Assembly (NCBI GenBank): GCA_034002365.1
Contig: JAVFAR010000038.1
Span: 1-23,433 of the forward strand
Length of the DNA: 23,433 nt
Reading direction: 5' to 3'
Origin: Trichloromonas sp034002365
GTDB taxonomy: Bacteria; Desulfobacterota; Desulfuromonadia; Desulfuromonadales; Trichloromonadaceae
Of the stretch, positions 10,223 to 17,144 are shown one piece after another. The notes under the pieces are model-generated. The model was not told where the DNA came from and did not search any database. It saw only the letters and a list, made by a program, of their open reading frames with translations. A program made the translations under genes and the position numbers. Position 1 is the stretch's first letter; the number at the start of each line of letters is the position of its first letter.

Positions 10223-11481
10223 TTGGGAGTTGGGAGTTGGGAGTGACGGCTAGAAGGGCCAGACGCGGGGATGAGGGGGACGGCGACGGCGAGCAGCAGG
10301 AGGGAGAGGGGCAGCCCCATGCGCCAGTAGTCGCCGAAGCGGTAGCCGCCCGGTTCCATGACCAGGGTGTTGGACTGATGGCCGATGGGGGTGAGAAAGG
10401 CGCAGGAGGCGCCGATGGCCACTCCCATGAGCAGCGGATCGGCGGAGATGCCCAGCCTTTCGGCCAGACCGAGGGCGATGGGCGCCGTCAGGATCGCGGC
10501 GGCGGTGTTGTTGACCACGTTGGACAGCAGCATGGTGGCGGCCGTGAGCAGCGCCAGGGCGGCGGTGGGTGAGGCCCCCCGGGCGAAGGTCAGCAGCTCC
10601 TCGGCGATGAGCCGCGCTCCGCCGCTCGTCTCCAGGGCTTCGCCGAGGGGGATGAGGGCCGCCAGCAGGACGATGACCGGCAGCTCGATGGCGGCGTAGG
10701 CCTCGCGGGCGGAGAGTACCCGGGTCAGGACCAGCAGCAGGGCGCCGCCGAAGATGCCCGCGATCGACAGCAGGTTGTGCAGGGGCTGCCCGACCAGCCG
10801 CGAGGATTCGGGAACCCGCACCTCGGTGAGATAGTCGCTGATGCGAAAGAGTTTTTTCGACCCCTCGCGAATGCGTTTCGGGGTCAGCCGCCAGCCCGCC
10901 AGGGCGATGAAGACCAGGCCGGCGAGGGCGGTCGCGCTCCCTACGGGGAGGAAGTCGAACATGCCGAAAGGGGGGGCGCCGGTGTGTTCGCGGTAAGAAG
11001 CGATGATGATGTTCGGCGGCGTGCCGATCATGGTCAGGGTGCCGCCGAGGAGGGAGCCGAAGGCCAGGGGCATGAGCAGCAGGGAAGGGGAGCGGCCGCT
11101 CTGCCGGGACATCCAGACGGCGACAGGCATGAGCAGGGCGAGGGCGCCGGCATTGTTCATGACGCCGGAACTGAGAGCGACGATCCCGGTCAGGACGGCG
11201 GCCTGGATGCTGGGGCGCCGGCCCACCCGGGCCAGGGCCCGGGCCATGCTGTCCACCGCGCCGGCGAGAAAGAGCCCGCGGCTGAGGACCAGCACCGCCA
11301 TCACCGTGACCACCGCCGGATGACCGAAGCCGGCGAAAATCCTCTCGCCCGGCACCAGCCCGAAGCCCGCCACGGCGAGCAGGGCCAACAGGGAGACGAT
11401 GTCGTAACGCCAGCGGTTCCAGATAAAGAGCGCCAGGGTCAGGCCGAGAATGGCAAAGATGGTGATCTGGTCGCCGGTCAT
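10219..11481 (-). CDS. SLC13-family anion/sodium symporter-type permease, short form
   Basis: Integral inner-membrane permease of the SLC13/CitT/ArsB-like superfamily, 420 residues, with many hydrophobic segments. Two inverted halves are visible through their paired signature loops: MNNAGA and IGTPPN in the first half, VNNTAAA and IGHQSN in the second. The substrate cannot be read from sequence; dicarboxylates, sulfate or other anions are possible. Between the halves (about residues 210-235) is SDYLTEVRVPESSRLVGQPL, which resembles the beginning of the RCK_C (TrkA_C) insert in longer relatives. A membrane segment follows immediately, so the insert appears to be missing. The C terminus (HSQLPTPN) is encoded by a tandem heptamer repeat. 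The ATG at 11481 is preceded by a weak GAGAAG. Confidence 0.82.
   Translation of the reverse strand: MTGDQITIFAILGLTLALFIWNRWRYDIVSLLALLAVAGFGLVPGERIFAGFGHPAVVTVMAVLVLSRGLFLAGAVDSMARALARVGRRPSIQAAVLTGIVALSSGVMNNAGALALLMPVAVWMSRQSGRSPSLLLMPLAFGSLLGGTLTMIGTPPNIIIASYREHTGAPPFGMFDFLPVGSATALAGLVFIALAGWRLTPKRIREGSKKLFRISDYLTEVRVPESSRLVGQPLHNLLSIAGIFGGALLLVLTRVLSAREAYAAIELPVIVLLAALIPLGEALETSGGARLIAEELLTFARGASPTAALALLTAATMLLSNVVNNTAAAILTAPIALGLAERLGISADPLLMGVAIGASCAFLTPIGHQSNTLVMEPGGYRFGDYWRMGLPLSLLLLAVAVPLIPASGPSSRHSQLPTPN
10221..10244 (+). repeat. Short tandem heptamer repeat (AGTTGGG, three copies plus AGT)
   Basis: Three perfect copies of AGTTGGG and a partial fourth lie exactly at the pilR-permease junction. 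The repeat supplies the last base pairs of the pilR stop region and, read on the minus strand, encodes the final residues of the permease. A related GTTGGGAGTT string occurs at 21573-21582. Such short intergenic repeats are common in several bacterial groups; the function is unknown. Confidence 0.8.
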
Positions 11482-11503
11482 GACCTTGTTCTTCTCGCGG
11501 GTG

Positions 11504-11538
11504 AAAAAAGGCGCGACCGCCCCTGCCGAAGGGGCGGT
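11504..11538 (-). terminator. Intrinsic terminator after the R/D/E-rich protein gene
   Basis: A perfect 9-base-pair inverted repeat (ACCGCCCCT at 11516-11524 and AGGGGCGGT at 11530-11538, 5-base loop) is followed on the minus strand by CGCGCC and six T (11504-11509). It lies about 55 bases past the minus-strand stop at 11594 and before the permease start, so it probably separates the two genes. A second perfect 7-base-pair hairpin (11558-11576) sits between it and the stop but has no T run. Confidence 0.55.
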
Positions 11539-11593
11539 GAGGGGGGAGGGCGGATGCCGAAGGGACGTCCCCTTCGCTTTGCCGGTGGGCGGA

Positions 11594-12151
11594 TCAGTCC
11601 CAGAAATTCCACCATTTGCGGCGGTGTTCCTCGCGCTGGGTCTGGCCTTGTTCCGAACCCCGGCCGAGCTCCCTCTGCTCCTGTTCCACCTTCCTTCGCC
11701 ATTCCCGTTCCCGCGCCGCCGGGCTCATTTCATCGTCTTCATACCCCCGCCCTTCGCGGTTCTCGTAGCGGTTTTGTTCGCGATAAGGATTTTCCCGGTC
11801 GCCGCGATCTCCCCGGTCGTCATATTCTCGGCGGTCCCTCTGGTCCTCGGGAAAGCGCTCCCGCAGACGCTCCCGTTCGTTGTCCCGGTCGCGGTAGTCC
11901 TCTTCGTTCTCCCGCAACTCCCGGCGGCTCTCGTTGTCGTCCCGGTCGCGATAGCGGCGCTCGTACTCCCGCTCTTCCAGGTAGCGCAGGTCTTCGCGGT
12001 CGCTCCCCTCCCGGGAGCGGTCATCCCAGGAGCCGACGCGCGTTGCTGAACCGTAATCGCCTGCGACGCGGCCGGCGGCGGAAGGACCGGCGGGAATGGC
12101 GATAACCGCCAGGGCGGCGACGATGAGGATGGGGAGACTGAGCCGTTTCAT
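11594..12151 (-). CDS. Secreted/periplasmic Arg-, Asp- and Glu-rich low-complexity protein
   Basis: I do not recognise a family. The 185-residue product begins with a clear signal peptide (MKRLSLPILIVAALAVIAIP, cleavage likely near PSAAG at about 26). Most of the mature chain is Arg, Asp and Glu with interspersed Tyr and Asn, in irregular runs such as RRYRDRDDNESRRELREN. This looks disordered or coiled-coil-like and nearly charge-balanced. It ends in the aromatic tag KWWNFWD. There is no cysteine, so it is not a lipoprotein. It is supported as a real gene by GAGGAG six bases before the ATG, a TATAAT-containing promoter and a downstream terminator. The opposite strand reads as a hydrophobic open frame only because of the skewed composition. 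Role unknown. Confidence 0.72.
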   Translation of the reverse strand: MKRLSLPILIVAALAVIAIPAGPSAAGRVAGDYGSATRVGSWDDRSREGSDREDLRYLEEREYERRYRDRDDNESRRELRENEEDYRDRDNERERLRERFPEDQRDRREYDDRGDRGDRENPYREQNRYENREGRGYEDDEMSPAAREREWRRKVEQEQRELGRGSEQGQTQREEHRRKWWNFWD

Positions 12152-12206
12152 GATTTCTCCTCAGGGAAGGGGGCGGGACGCGCCGGAAATCTTTATTCCG
12201 AATGGT

Positions 12207-12234
12207 ATTATAGATGAGCGGCGCCCCTGCGCAA
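12207..12234 (-). promoter_or_regulatory. Probable sigma-70 promoter of the R/D/E-rich protein gene
   Basis: On the minus strand, a perfect -10 TATAAT (12207-12212) lies 16 bases from TTGCGC (12229-12234, only 3 of 6 matches to the -35 consensus). It is 55 bases upstream of the start codon. The same AT-rich spot offers TATTAT on the plus strand for the divergent RCK gene, but with no good -35. Confidence 0.5.
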
Positions 12235-12269
12235 GCGGCGGGATTTCGGGCGAGTGGAAAGGAGTTCCC

Positions 12270-12701
12270 ATGGGCAAAAAGAGGTCGCCGGCGGTGGTCA
12301 TTGCCGGTTGCGGTCGGCTGGGGGCGCTCCTGGCCGGGGAACTGAGCCGGGAGGGTGCCCGGGTCGTGGTCGTCGATCGTCTTGAGTCCTCCTTCGCCCT
12401 GCTCGACGCCGGTTTCAGCGGGTTTCGGGTGACCGGCGATGCGGTGGAACAGCGGGTGTTGCGTCAGGCCGATCTGGAGCGGGCCGACTGCCTGATGGCG
12501 ACCACCGAGAAGGATACGGTCAATCTCATGGTCGCCCAGGTGGCGAAGACGGTCTTCGCGGTGCCTCGGGTGCTGGCCCGGGTCTACGATCCGGCCCGGG
12601 AGGAGATGTATCGCACCCTGGGGGTGGAAACCATCAGCCCGACCCGCCTCAGCGCCGGGGAGTTCCTGCGGCGCTTTGCCGGAGAGGACAATCGGTCATG
12701 A
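12270..12701 (+). CDS. TrkA-type RCK N-domain protein (NAD-binding, no RCK_C)
   Basis: Cytosolic regulator of a Trk/Ktr potassium channel. The start is the ATG at 12270, with AAAGGAG (12258-12264) five bases before it; the frame stays open further upstream, but that extension has no family similarity and runs over the divergent gene. The 143 residues form one Rossmann-type RCK_N domain with GCGRLG (13-18) and an acidic residue, Asp36, at the end of the second strand, both consistent with NAD(H) binding. There is no RCK_C domain. The stop overlaps the next start by four bases (ATGA), so the two RCK proteins are probably made together. Adjacent pairs of RCK proteins of this kind are known, for example CeoB/CeoC in mycobacteria. 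Confidence 0.85.
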   Translation: MGKKRSPAVVIAGCGRLGALLAGELSREGARVVVVDRLESSFALLDAGFSGFRVTGDAVEQRVLRQADLERADCLMATTEKDTVNLMVAQVAKTVFAVPRVLARVYDPAREEMYRTLGVETISPTRLSAGEFLRRFAGEDNRS

Positions 12702-13366
12702 AGGTCATTCTGGCGGGGAGCGGCAAGATCCTCTATTACCTGACGCGGCAATTTTCCCGGCGGGGGGTGGACGTGAGAGTCGTCGCCCCCAGTGAGGAAG
12801 AGGCGCGGGAGCTCTCACGGCGCACCGGCGCGGCGGTTCTGGCCGGGGATGCCACCGACCCTCGGGTGCTGAAGGAGGCGGGGGCCTGGCGGGCGCACAC
12901 GGTCTTGGCCCTGTTGCCCAACGACGAGGACAACCTGGCGATCTGCCAGATCGCCGGGCGCATGTACCGGGTGCCGCGCACCATCGCCCTGGTCAACGAT
13001 CCGGAGAATGAAGAGGTTTTTCACCGGTTGCAGGTGACGACGGCGATCTCCGCGACGCGGATTCTTTCCCTCATCATCGAAGAGCAGGCCGGGTTCGAGG
13101 AAATCGCCCGAATGATGGCGGTGGGGGACGGTTCGGTTTCCGTTTCCGAGGTGCTGCTGCGGGAGGAGGCGCCGGCGGTCGGACTTCCCCTGAAAAAATT
13201 GACCTTGCCCGAGGAAGCCCTGCTCGGCGGCATCATTCGCGGGGACAAGGTGCTGATTCCCAAGGGCGGAACCCACCTGCGCCCCGGCGACCGGCTGATT
13301 CTCATCGCCGCCCCCGCGAGCCTGGAAGCGGCCCTGCGCCTGCTCACCGGCGAGGAATCCCGGTGA
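12698..13366 (+). CDS. trkA: TrkA-type potassium channel regulator (RCK_N plus RCK_C)
   Basis: The 222-residue protein has an RCK_N domain (about 1-130) and an RCK_C domain (about 135-220, ending HLRPGDRLILIAAP). The nucleotide site looks degenerate: the loop is GSGKIL (7-12) with Leu in place of the third glycine, and the usual acidic residue at the end of strand 2 is Ala30. It may therefore bind nucleotide weakly or bind a different one, while its partner at 12270 keeps an intact site but lacks RCK_C. It is coupled by 4-base overlaps to both neighbours, the upstream RCK gene and trkH downstream, which strongly suggests it gates that TrkH. Confidence 0.88.
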   Translation: MKVILAGSGKILYYLTRQFSRRGVDVRVVAPSEEEARELSRRTGAAVLAGDATDPRVLKEAGAWRAHTVLALLPNDEDNLAICQIAGRMYRVPRTIALVNDPENEEVFHRLQVTTAISATRILSLIIEEQAGFEEIARMMAVGDGSVSVSEVLLREEAPAVGLPLKKLTLPEEALLGGIIRGDKVLIPKGGTHLRPGDRLILIAAPASLEAALRLLTGEESR

Positions 13367-14850
13367 ACGACCGCCGCTATCTGGATTATCTGCGGGGGCG
13401 CTACCGCTTTCTCCGCGGCCATCTCGGCTACCTCGTCGCGCTCATCGGCCTGCTGCTGCTGGCGCCGCTCCCGCTCCTCCTCGTTTTCCCCAAAGACGCT
13501 CCCCTGCTCGGCGGCTTTCTCTTTCCCGGCCTGGGGCTGTTTCTGCTCGGCGGGCTTCTGCGCGCCTGCGCGCGAGTGCCGGAGGACAGCCTCCTTTCCC
13601 TGGCCGAAGGGTCGTTGCTGGTGGTGCTGGCCTGGCTGGCGGCGATTGTTGCCGGCGCCGTTCCCTTCGTCTGGGCGGGGCAGGGCTGGACGGAGGCCCT
13701 CTTCGAGTCCACCAGCGGCTGGACCACCACCGGCCTGTCGGTGCTGGATGCGGCGCGGACCTCGCCTCTGCTCCTCTTTTTCCGCAGTCTCATGCAGTTC
13801 GCCGGCGGCGCCGGGCTGGCGGTTCTCATGCTCAGCGCCATGGCCGGTCCGGCCGGGGTCGGGTTGAGCGCCGCCGAAGGGCGCGCCGAGCAGCTCGTTC
13901 CCCAGGTGCGCCAGTCGGCGCGGCTGGTACTGCGCCTGTACTTCGGTTATCTGCTCTTCGGCGTACCGGCGTTGGTGCTTGCCGGCATGGGCTGGTTCGA
14001 TGCCCTCAATCATGCCTTCTGCGCCCTCTCCACCGGCGGTTTCTCGACCCGGGGCGACTCCATCGCTCACTGGAACAGCCCGGCCGTCGAATTCGTGCTG
14101 ATACTGTTAATGCTCTTGGGTTCCCTCAATTTTCTCACCGCCTACACCCTGCTCAAGGGGCAGTGGCGGGCCGTGCTCGGCAACGGCGAGGTGCGGCTGG
14201 CGGCGCTCCTCTTCCCCTTGGCGACGGCGGTCCTCTTCCTCGCCGGCGCCTTCCGGGTCTATCCCGAACTGCCCGAATATCTGCGGGTGCTCCTTTTTCA
14301 GGTCGTCTCCGCCCTCTCCACCACCGGTTTTCAGACCATCGCCTTCAGCGGCGGCGAAGATCTCGGCTATCTGGTCCTGATCCTGCTCATGCTCATCGGC
14401 GGCGGCGCCAATTCCACGGCGGGGGGCATCAAGCTGCACCGGATCTATCTTTTGTTCAAGGGGCTGCGCCGGGAAGTCCTGGAAGCCGCCCGTTCTCCCC
14501 GGGAACGGTGCGAAGAGGGGATCTGGATCGGCGGGCGGCGGCGCTTTTTGGGGGAGAGCGAGATCCGCAAGGCGGCCGCCTATGTCGGGCTCTTTCTCTT
14601 GGTCTGGCTCCTCGGCGGCTGCGCCCTGACGGCCTACGGCCATTCCCTGGGCGACAGCCTCTTCGAGTTCGCCAGCACCCTCGGCACCGTCGGCTTGTCC
14701 GTGGGCATCACCGGTGCCGACGCTCCCGGCGGTCAGCTCTGGCTGCAGATTTTCGGCATGCTCTTCGGGCGGCTGGAGTTTTTCGTCCTCTTCTGGGGGC
14801 TGGCCAAGCTGGTTCGGGATCTGGGGGCGGCGGGAAAAATCCCCCGGTGA
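13363..14850 (+). CDS. trkH: TrkH-type potassium uptake pore subunit
   Basis: Integral membrane potassium channel subunit of the SKT (superfamily of K+ transporters) family, 495 residues. The four pore-loop repeats carry the filter glycines: TSGWTTTGLS, LSTGGFSTRG, LSTTGFQT and LGTVGLSVG. The intramembrane gating loop is present as GGGANSTAGGIK. The start is GTG at 13363, overlapping the trkA stop by four bases; no better start with its own ribosome binding site is seen. It probably works with the two RCK proteins encoded immediately upstream. Potassium is the expected ion; sodium coupling cannot be judged. Confidence 0.93.
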   Translation: MNDRRYLDYLRGRYRFLRGHLGYLVALIGLLLLAPLPLLLVFPKDAPLLGGFLFPGLGLFLLGGLLRACARVPEDSLLSLAEGSLLVVLAWLAAIVAGAVPFVWAGQGWTEALFESTSGWTTTGLSVLDAARTSPLLLFFRSLMQFAGGAGLAVLMLSAMAGPAGVGLSAAEGRAEQLVPQVRQSARLVLRLYFGYLLFGVPALVLAGMGWFDALNHAFCALSTGGFSTRGDSIAHWNSPAVEFVLILLMLLGSLNFLTAYTLLKGQWRAVLGNGEVRLAALLFPLATAVLFLAGAFRVYPELPEYLRVLLFQVVSALSTTGFQTIAFSGGEDLGYLVLILLMLIGGGANSTAGGIKLHRIYLLFKGLRREVLEAARSPRERCEEGIWIGGRRRFLGESEIRKAAAYVGLFLLVWLLGGCALTAYGHSLGDSLFEFASTLGTVGLSVGITGADAPGGQLWLQIFGMLFGRLEFFVLFWGLAKLVRDLGAAGKIPR

Positions 14851-14925
14851 GATCGGCGGCTGTGTTATCCTCTTCCTTTATTTGACGACTCAATTCGGCG
14901 CTCACCCCGTCTTGTCGGATTCGCG

Positions 14926-16329
14926 ATGCCCTTCTCCCTGTCTAGCGATCAAAATGGTCCTTGGGCAAAACGGCTGAAACAATTTTCGCCGGCCCAACTG
15001 CTGGCGCTCTTTTACGCTCTGGCGATTTTACTCGGCGCCGCGCTGCTCGCCACCCCGCTGGCGGCGCGAGGGGAGCCCCTTTCCTTTCTCGATGCGCTCT
15101 TCACCGCGACTTCGGCCCAGTGCGTCACCGGCCTGACGGTGGTCGATACCGGCAGCCGCTTCAGCCTCTTCGGCCAATCGGTCATTCTTGCGCTGATCCA
15201 GGTGGGGGGATTGGGGATCACGACCTTTTCGGTCTATCTCTTCATCTATCTGCGCATCGGCGTCGGCGCCAAGGGGCGCTGGATCATCAACGAAACCCTC
15301 ATGCACACCCCGGTCGGTTCCTGGCGGGAATTGATCCGGGGAATCGTGGTGCTGACCCTGGTCATCGAAGCCCTGGGGGCGGCGTTGCTGGCTGTGGTTC
15401 TGGTCCCCCGGCTGGGATTCTGGCCGGGGCTCTACAGTGCGTTTTTCCATTCCATTTCCGCTTTCTGCAACGCCGGATTTTCCCTGTTTCCCGACAGCCT
15501 GGTCGGTTTTCGCGACGATCCTCTGGTCAACATGACGATCATGGCATTGATTATCCTGGGCGGGATCGGTTTTCTGGTGATCCGCGAGGTCATGGCCTGG
15601 GTTAACCGCGGGGGACAAAAAGCCCGGCGGCCTGTCCGTATCTCCCTGCACGGCAAGGTAGTCTTGGCGACCTCGGTTTTTCTGATCGTTTTCGGCGCTG
15701 TTCTGATCGGCTGGCTGGAGAAGGATAACGTCCTGGCCGGGATGTCTTTCATGGAAGGGTTCTGGATCTCTCTTTTCCAGTCGGTTTCGGCCCGCACCGC
15801 CGGCTTCAACAGCGTCGACCTGAACGCCTTTCGTGCCCCGACCCTGTTTCTGGTGATGTTTCTCATGTTCGTCGGCGCTTCGCCGGGATCGGCCGGCGGC
15901 GGGGTGAAAACCACCTGCCTGGCGCTCTTTTTCGCCGTCTTTTACAACCGGCTCAGGGGCAATCCCCATGTCAGTCTGTTTCACCGGACGATCCCCGATG
16001 AACTGGTGACCAAGGCCCTGGCTCTGGTTCTTCTCGCCGCCATCCTCATCGGGTGTGCCCTTTTTGCCCTCCTGATCGTGCAAAGCCCCGATCCAACTCA
16101 TGAAAATCCCCGGGAGTTTCTCGCCTGCGCTTTTGAAGCGGTCTCCGCTTTCGGCACCGCCGGCCTGTCCATGGGCATGACCGGAAAACTGAATACAACG
16201 GGCAAGTGGATCATCATCCTGCTGATGTTTGTCGGTAGGGTGGGGCTCTTGACCCTGGCCTTCGCCATCGCCGGGAAGACCCGGCGTTTTTCCGCCCGTT
16301 ATGCCGAAGAGAACGTCATGATCGGCTGA
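14926..16329 (+). CDS. ktrB: Second TrkH/KtrB-type potassium uptake pore subunit
   Basis: A second SKT-family pore protein of 467 residues, closer in pattern to KtrB than to the TrkH before it. Pore loops are TSAQCVTGLTVV, SAFCNAGFSLF, SARTAGFNSVD and SAFGTAGLSMG, and the gating loop is GASPGSAGGGVKT. The ATG at 14926 has no good Shine-Dalgarno sequence, and I found no better start. It begins 75 bases after trkH, and that gap shows no terminator or convincing promoter. The next gene, an RCK protein with an intact NAD site, follows after 14 bases and is its probable regulator. The symbol is assigned by type, not orthology. Confidence 0.9.
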   Translation: MPFSLSSDQNGPWAKRLKQFSPAQLLALFYALAILLGAALLATPLAARGEPLSFLDALFTATSAQCVTGLTVVDTGSRFSLFGQSVILALIQVGGLGITTFSVYLFIYLRIGVGAKGRWIINETLMHTPVGSWRELIRGIVVLTLVIEALGAALLAVVLVPRLGFWPGLYSAFFHSISAFCNAGFSLFPDSLVGFRDDPLVNMTIMALIILGGIGFLVIREVMAWVNRGGQKARRPVRISLHGKVVLATSVFLIVFGAVLIGWLEKDNVLAGMSFMEGFWISLFQSVSARTAGFNSVDLNAFRAPTLFLVMFLMFVGASPGSAGGGVKTTCLALFFAVFYNRLRGNPHVSLFHRTIPDELVTKALALVLLAAILIGCALFALLIVQSPDPTHENPREFLACAFEAVSAFGTAGLSMGMTGKLNTTGKWIIILLMFVGRVGLLTLAFAIAGKTRRFSARYAEENVMIG

Positions 16330-16343
16330 ATGAAGGGAGTTTT

Positions 16344-17000
16344 ATGAAGAAAAAGAAGTTTTGCGTGATCGGCCTGGGCAGCTTCGGTTTTCATGTGGCT
16401 TCGACCCTCTATGCCGACGGTCACGAGGTGATCGCCATCGATTCCGACCGCGACAAGGTGCAGGCGGTGAAAGATTTTTCCGATCAGGCGATTCTGGGGG
16501 ATGCCGCCAATAAGGAGTTTCTCGATGCGCAGGGGGTGCGGGAGGTGGACGCGGCGGTGGTTTCGACCGGCGAGCGTTCGCACCTGTCGACCCTGATCAC
16601 CCTTTATCTCAAGGAATTGAAGGTTCCGCGGATTTTGGTCAAGGCGATCAGCGAGGATCACGGCAAGATTCTGGAGAAAGTCGGGGCGACGGAGGTCATC
16701 TATCCGGAAAAGGATATGGCGCGGAAGATCGCCCACAGCCTCTCCACCCCCAACATCCTCGAATTCATCCCCCTGGCCGAGGAGTATTCCCTCTCGGAAA
16801 CGGTTCCCCCCCGGCATTTCATCGGCAAGACCCTGGTCGAACTCGATCTGCGCCGCAGGTTTCACGTCACCGTTATCGCCGTCAAGGATGTTCTCACCGA
16901 CCAGTTCATCCCCGCGCCGCCCCCCACCCATGTGATCAAGGACAGCGACATCCTCATCCTCATCGGCAAGACCGCCGATGTGGAAAAATCCCTGGGCTGA
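16344..17000 (+). CDS. ktrA: KtrA/TrkA-type potassium channel regulator
   Basis: The 218-residue cytosolic regulator has RCK_N (about 1-135) with an intact GLGSFG loop (10-15) and Asp33 for NAD(H)/ATP binding, followed by RCK_C (about 140-215). KtrA proteins form octameric rings under a KtrB dimer. The ATG at 16344 has AAGGGAG five bases upstream, the strongest ribosome binding site in the potassium block, so this ring-forming partner may be made in excess over the pore. It follows the KtrB-type gene by 14 bases. Unlike the 12698 protein, its nucleotide site appears fully functional. Confidence 0.92.
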   Translation: MKKKKFCVIGLGSFGFHVASTLYADGHEVIAIDSDRDKVQAVKDFSDQAILGDAANKEFLDAQGVREVDAAVVSTGERSHLSTLITLYLKELKVPRILVKAISEDHGKILEKVGATEVIYPEKDMARKIAHSLSTPNILEFIPLAEEYSLSETVPPRHFIGKTLVELDLRRRFHVTVIAVKDVLTDQFIPAPPPTHVIKDSDILILIGKTADVEKSLG

Positions 17001-17094
17001 ACAGGTTACGACGATGGAAGGGGGCGACCTTCTACTTCACCCTGGGGTCCGGGGAGGCAACGAACGAAAGCGATTCTCTTCCGACGGCAAGAGT

Positions 17095-17141
17095 CTGAAA
17101 TTAGCGTATAGTTATTTATAAAACCTCGTTCTGGGAGAACG
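17095..17141 (+). promoter_or_regulatory. Candidate promoter and RBS-covering hairpin before the GGDEF-EAL gene
   Basis: TATAAA (17117-17122) lies 16 bases after CTGAAA (17095-17100), a fair sigma-70 match (5/6 and 4/6). Directly downstream, CGTTCT-GGG-AGAACG (17127-17141) is a perfect 6-base-pair inverted repeat that contains the likely ribosome binding site GGGAGAA. Folding would hide that site; as DNA it could be an operator. The 17001-17126 stretch has one other small stem (17076-17080 with 17089-17093). I saw no match to the cyclic-di-GMP riboswitch core. Confidence 0.4.
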
Positions 17142-17144
17142 CTT

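Noticed and set aside
11450..12049. A hydrophobic 199-codon frame on the plus strand opposite the R/D/E-rich protein
   Set aside because: The minus-strand gene has a signal peptide, ribosome binding site, promoter and terminator. Arg/Asp/Glu codons read in reverse give Val, Phe, Leu and Pro, which explains the false membrane-like look.
10777..12105. A 442-codon plus-strand frame running opposite the permease and the R/D/E-rich gene
   Set aside because: It spans two supported minus-strand genes and their terminator, with composition typical of antisense translation and no motif.
12096..12269. N-terminal extension of the first RCK gene
   Set aside because: It overlaps the divergent gene and its promoter, is not RCK-like, and the ATG at 12270 has a strong ribosome binding site.
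12270..13366. A frameshifted single TrkA gene split in two
   Set aside because: The second frame starts a complete new RCK_N domain at a coupled ATGA, so these are two genes and not one broken gene.
14851..14925. A promoter before the second pore gene (TTGACG at 14882-14887)
   Set aside because: No acceptable -10 hexamer follows at 15-19 bases.
17001..17144. A cyclic-di-GMP riboswitch before the GGDEF-EAL gene
   Set aside because: I could not find the conserved core or the expected helices by eye; only small hairpins are visible. A covariance-model search would settle it.
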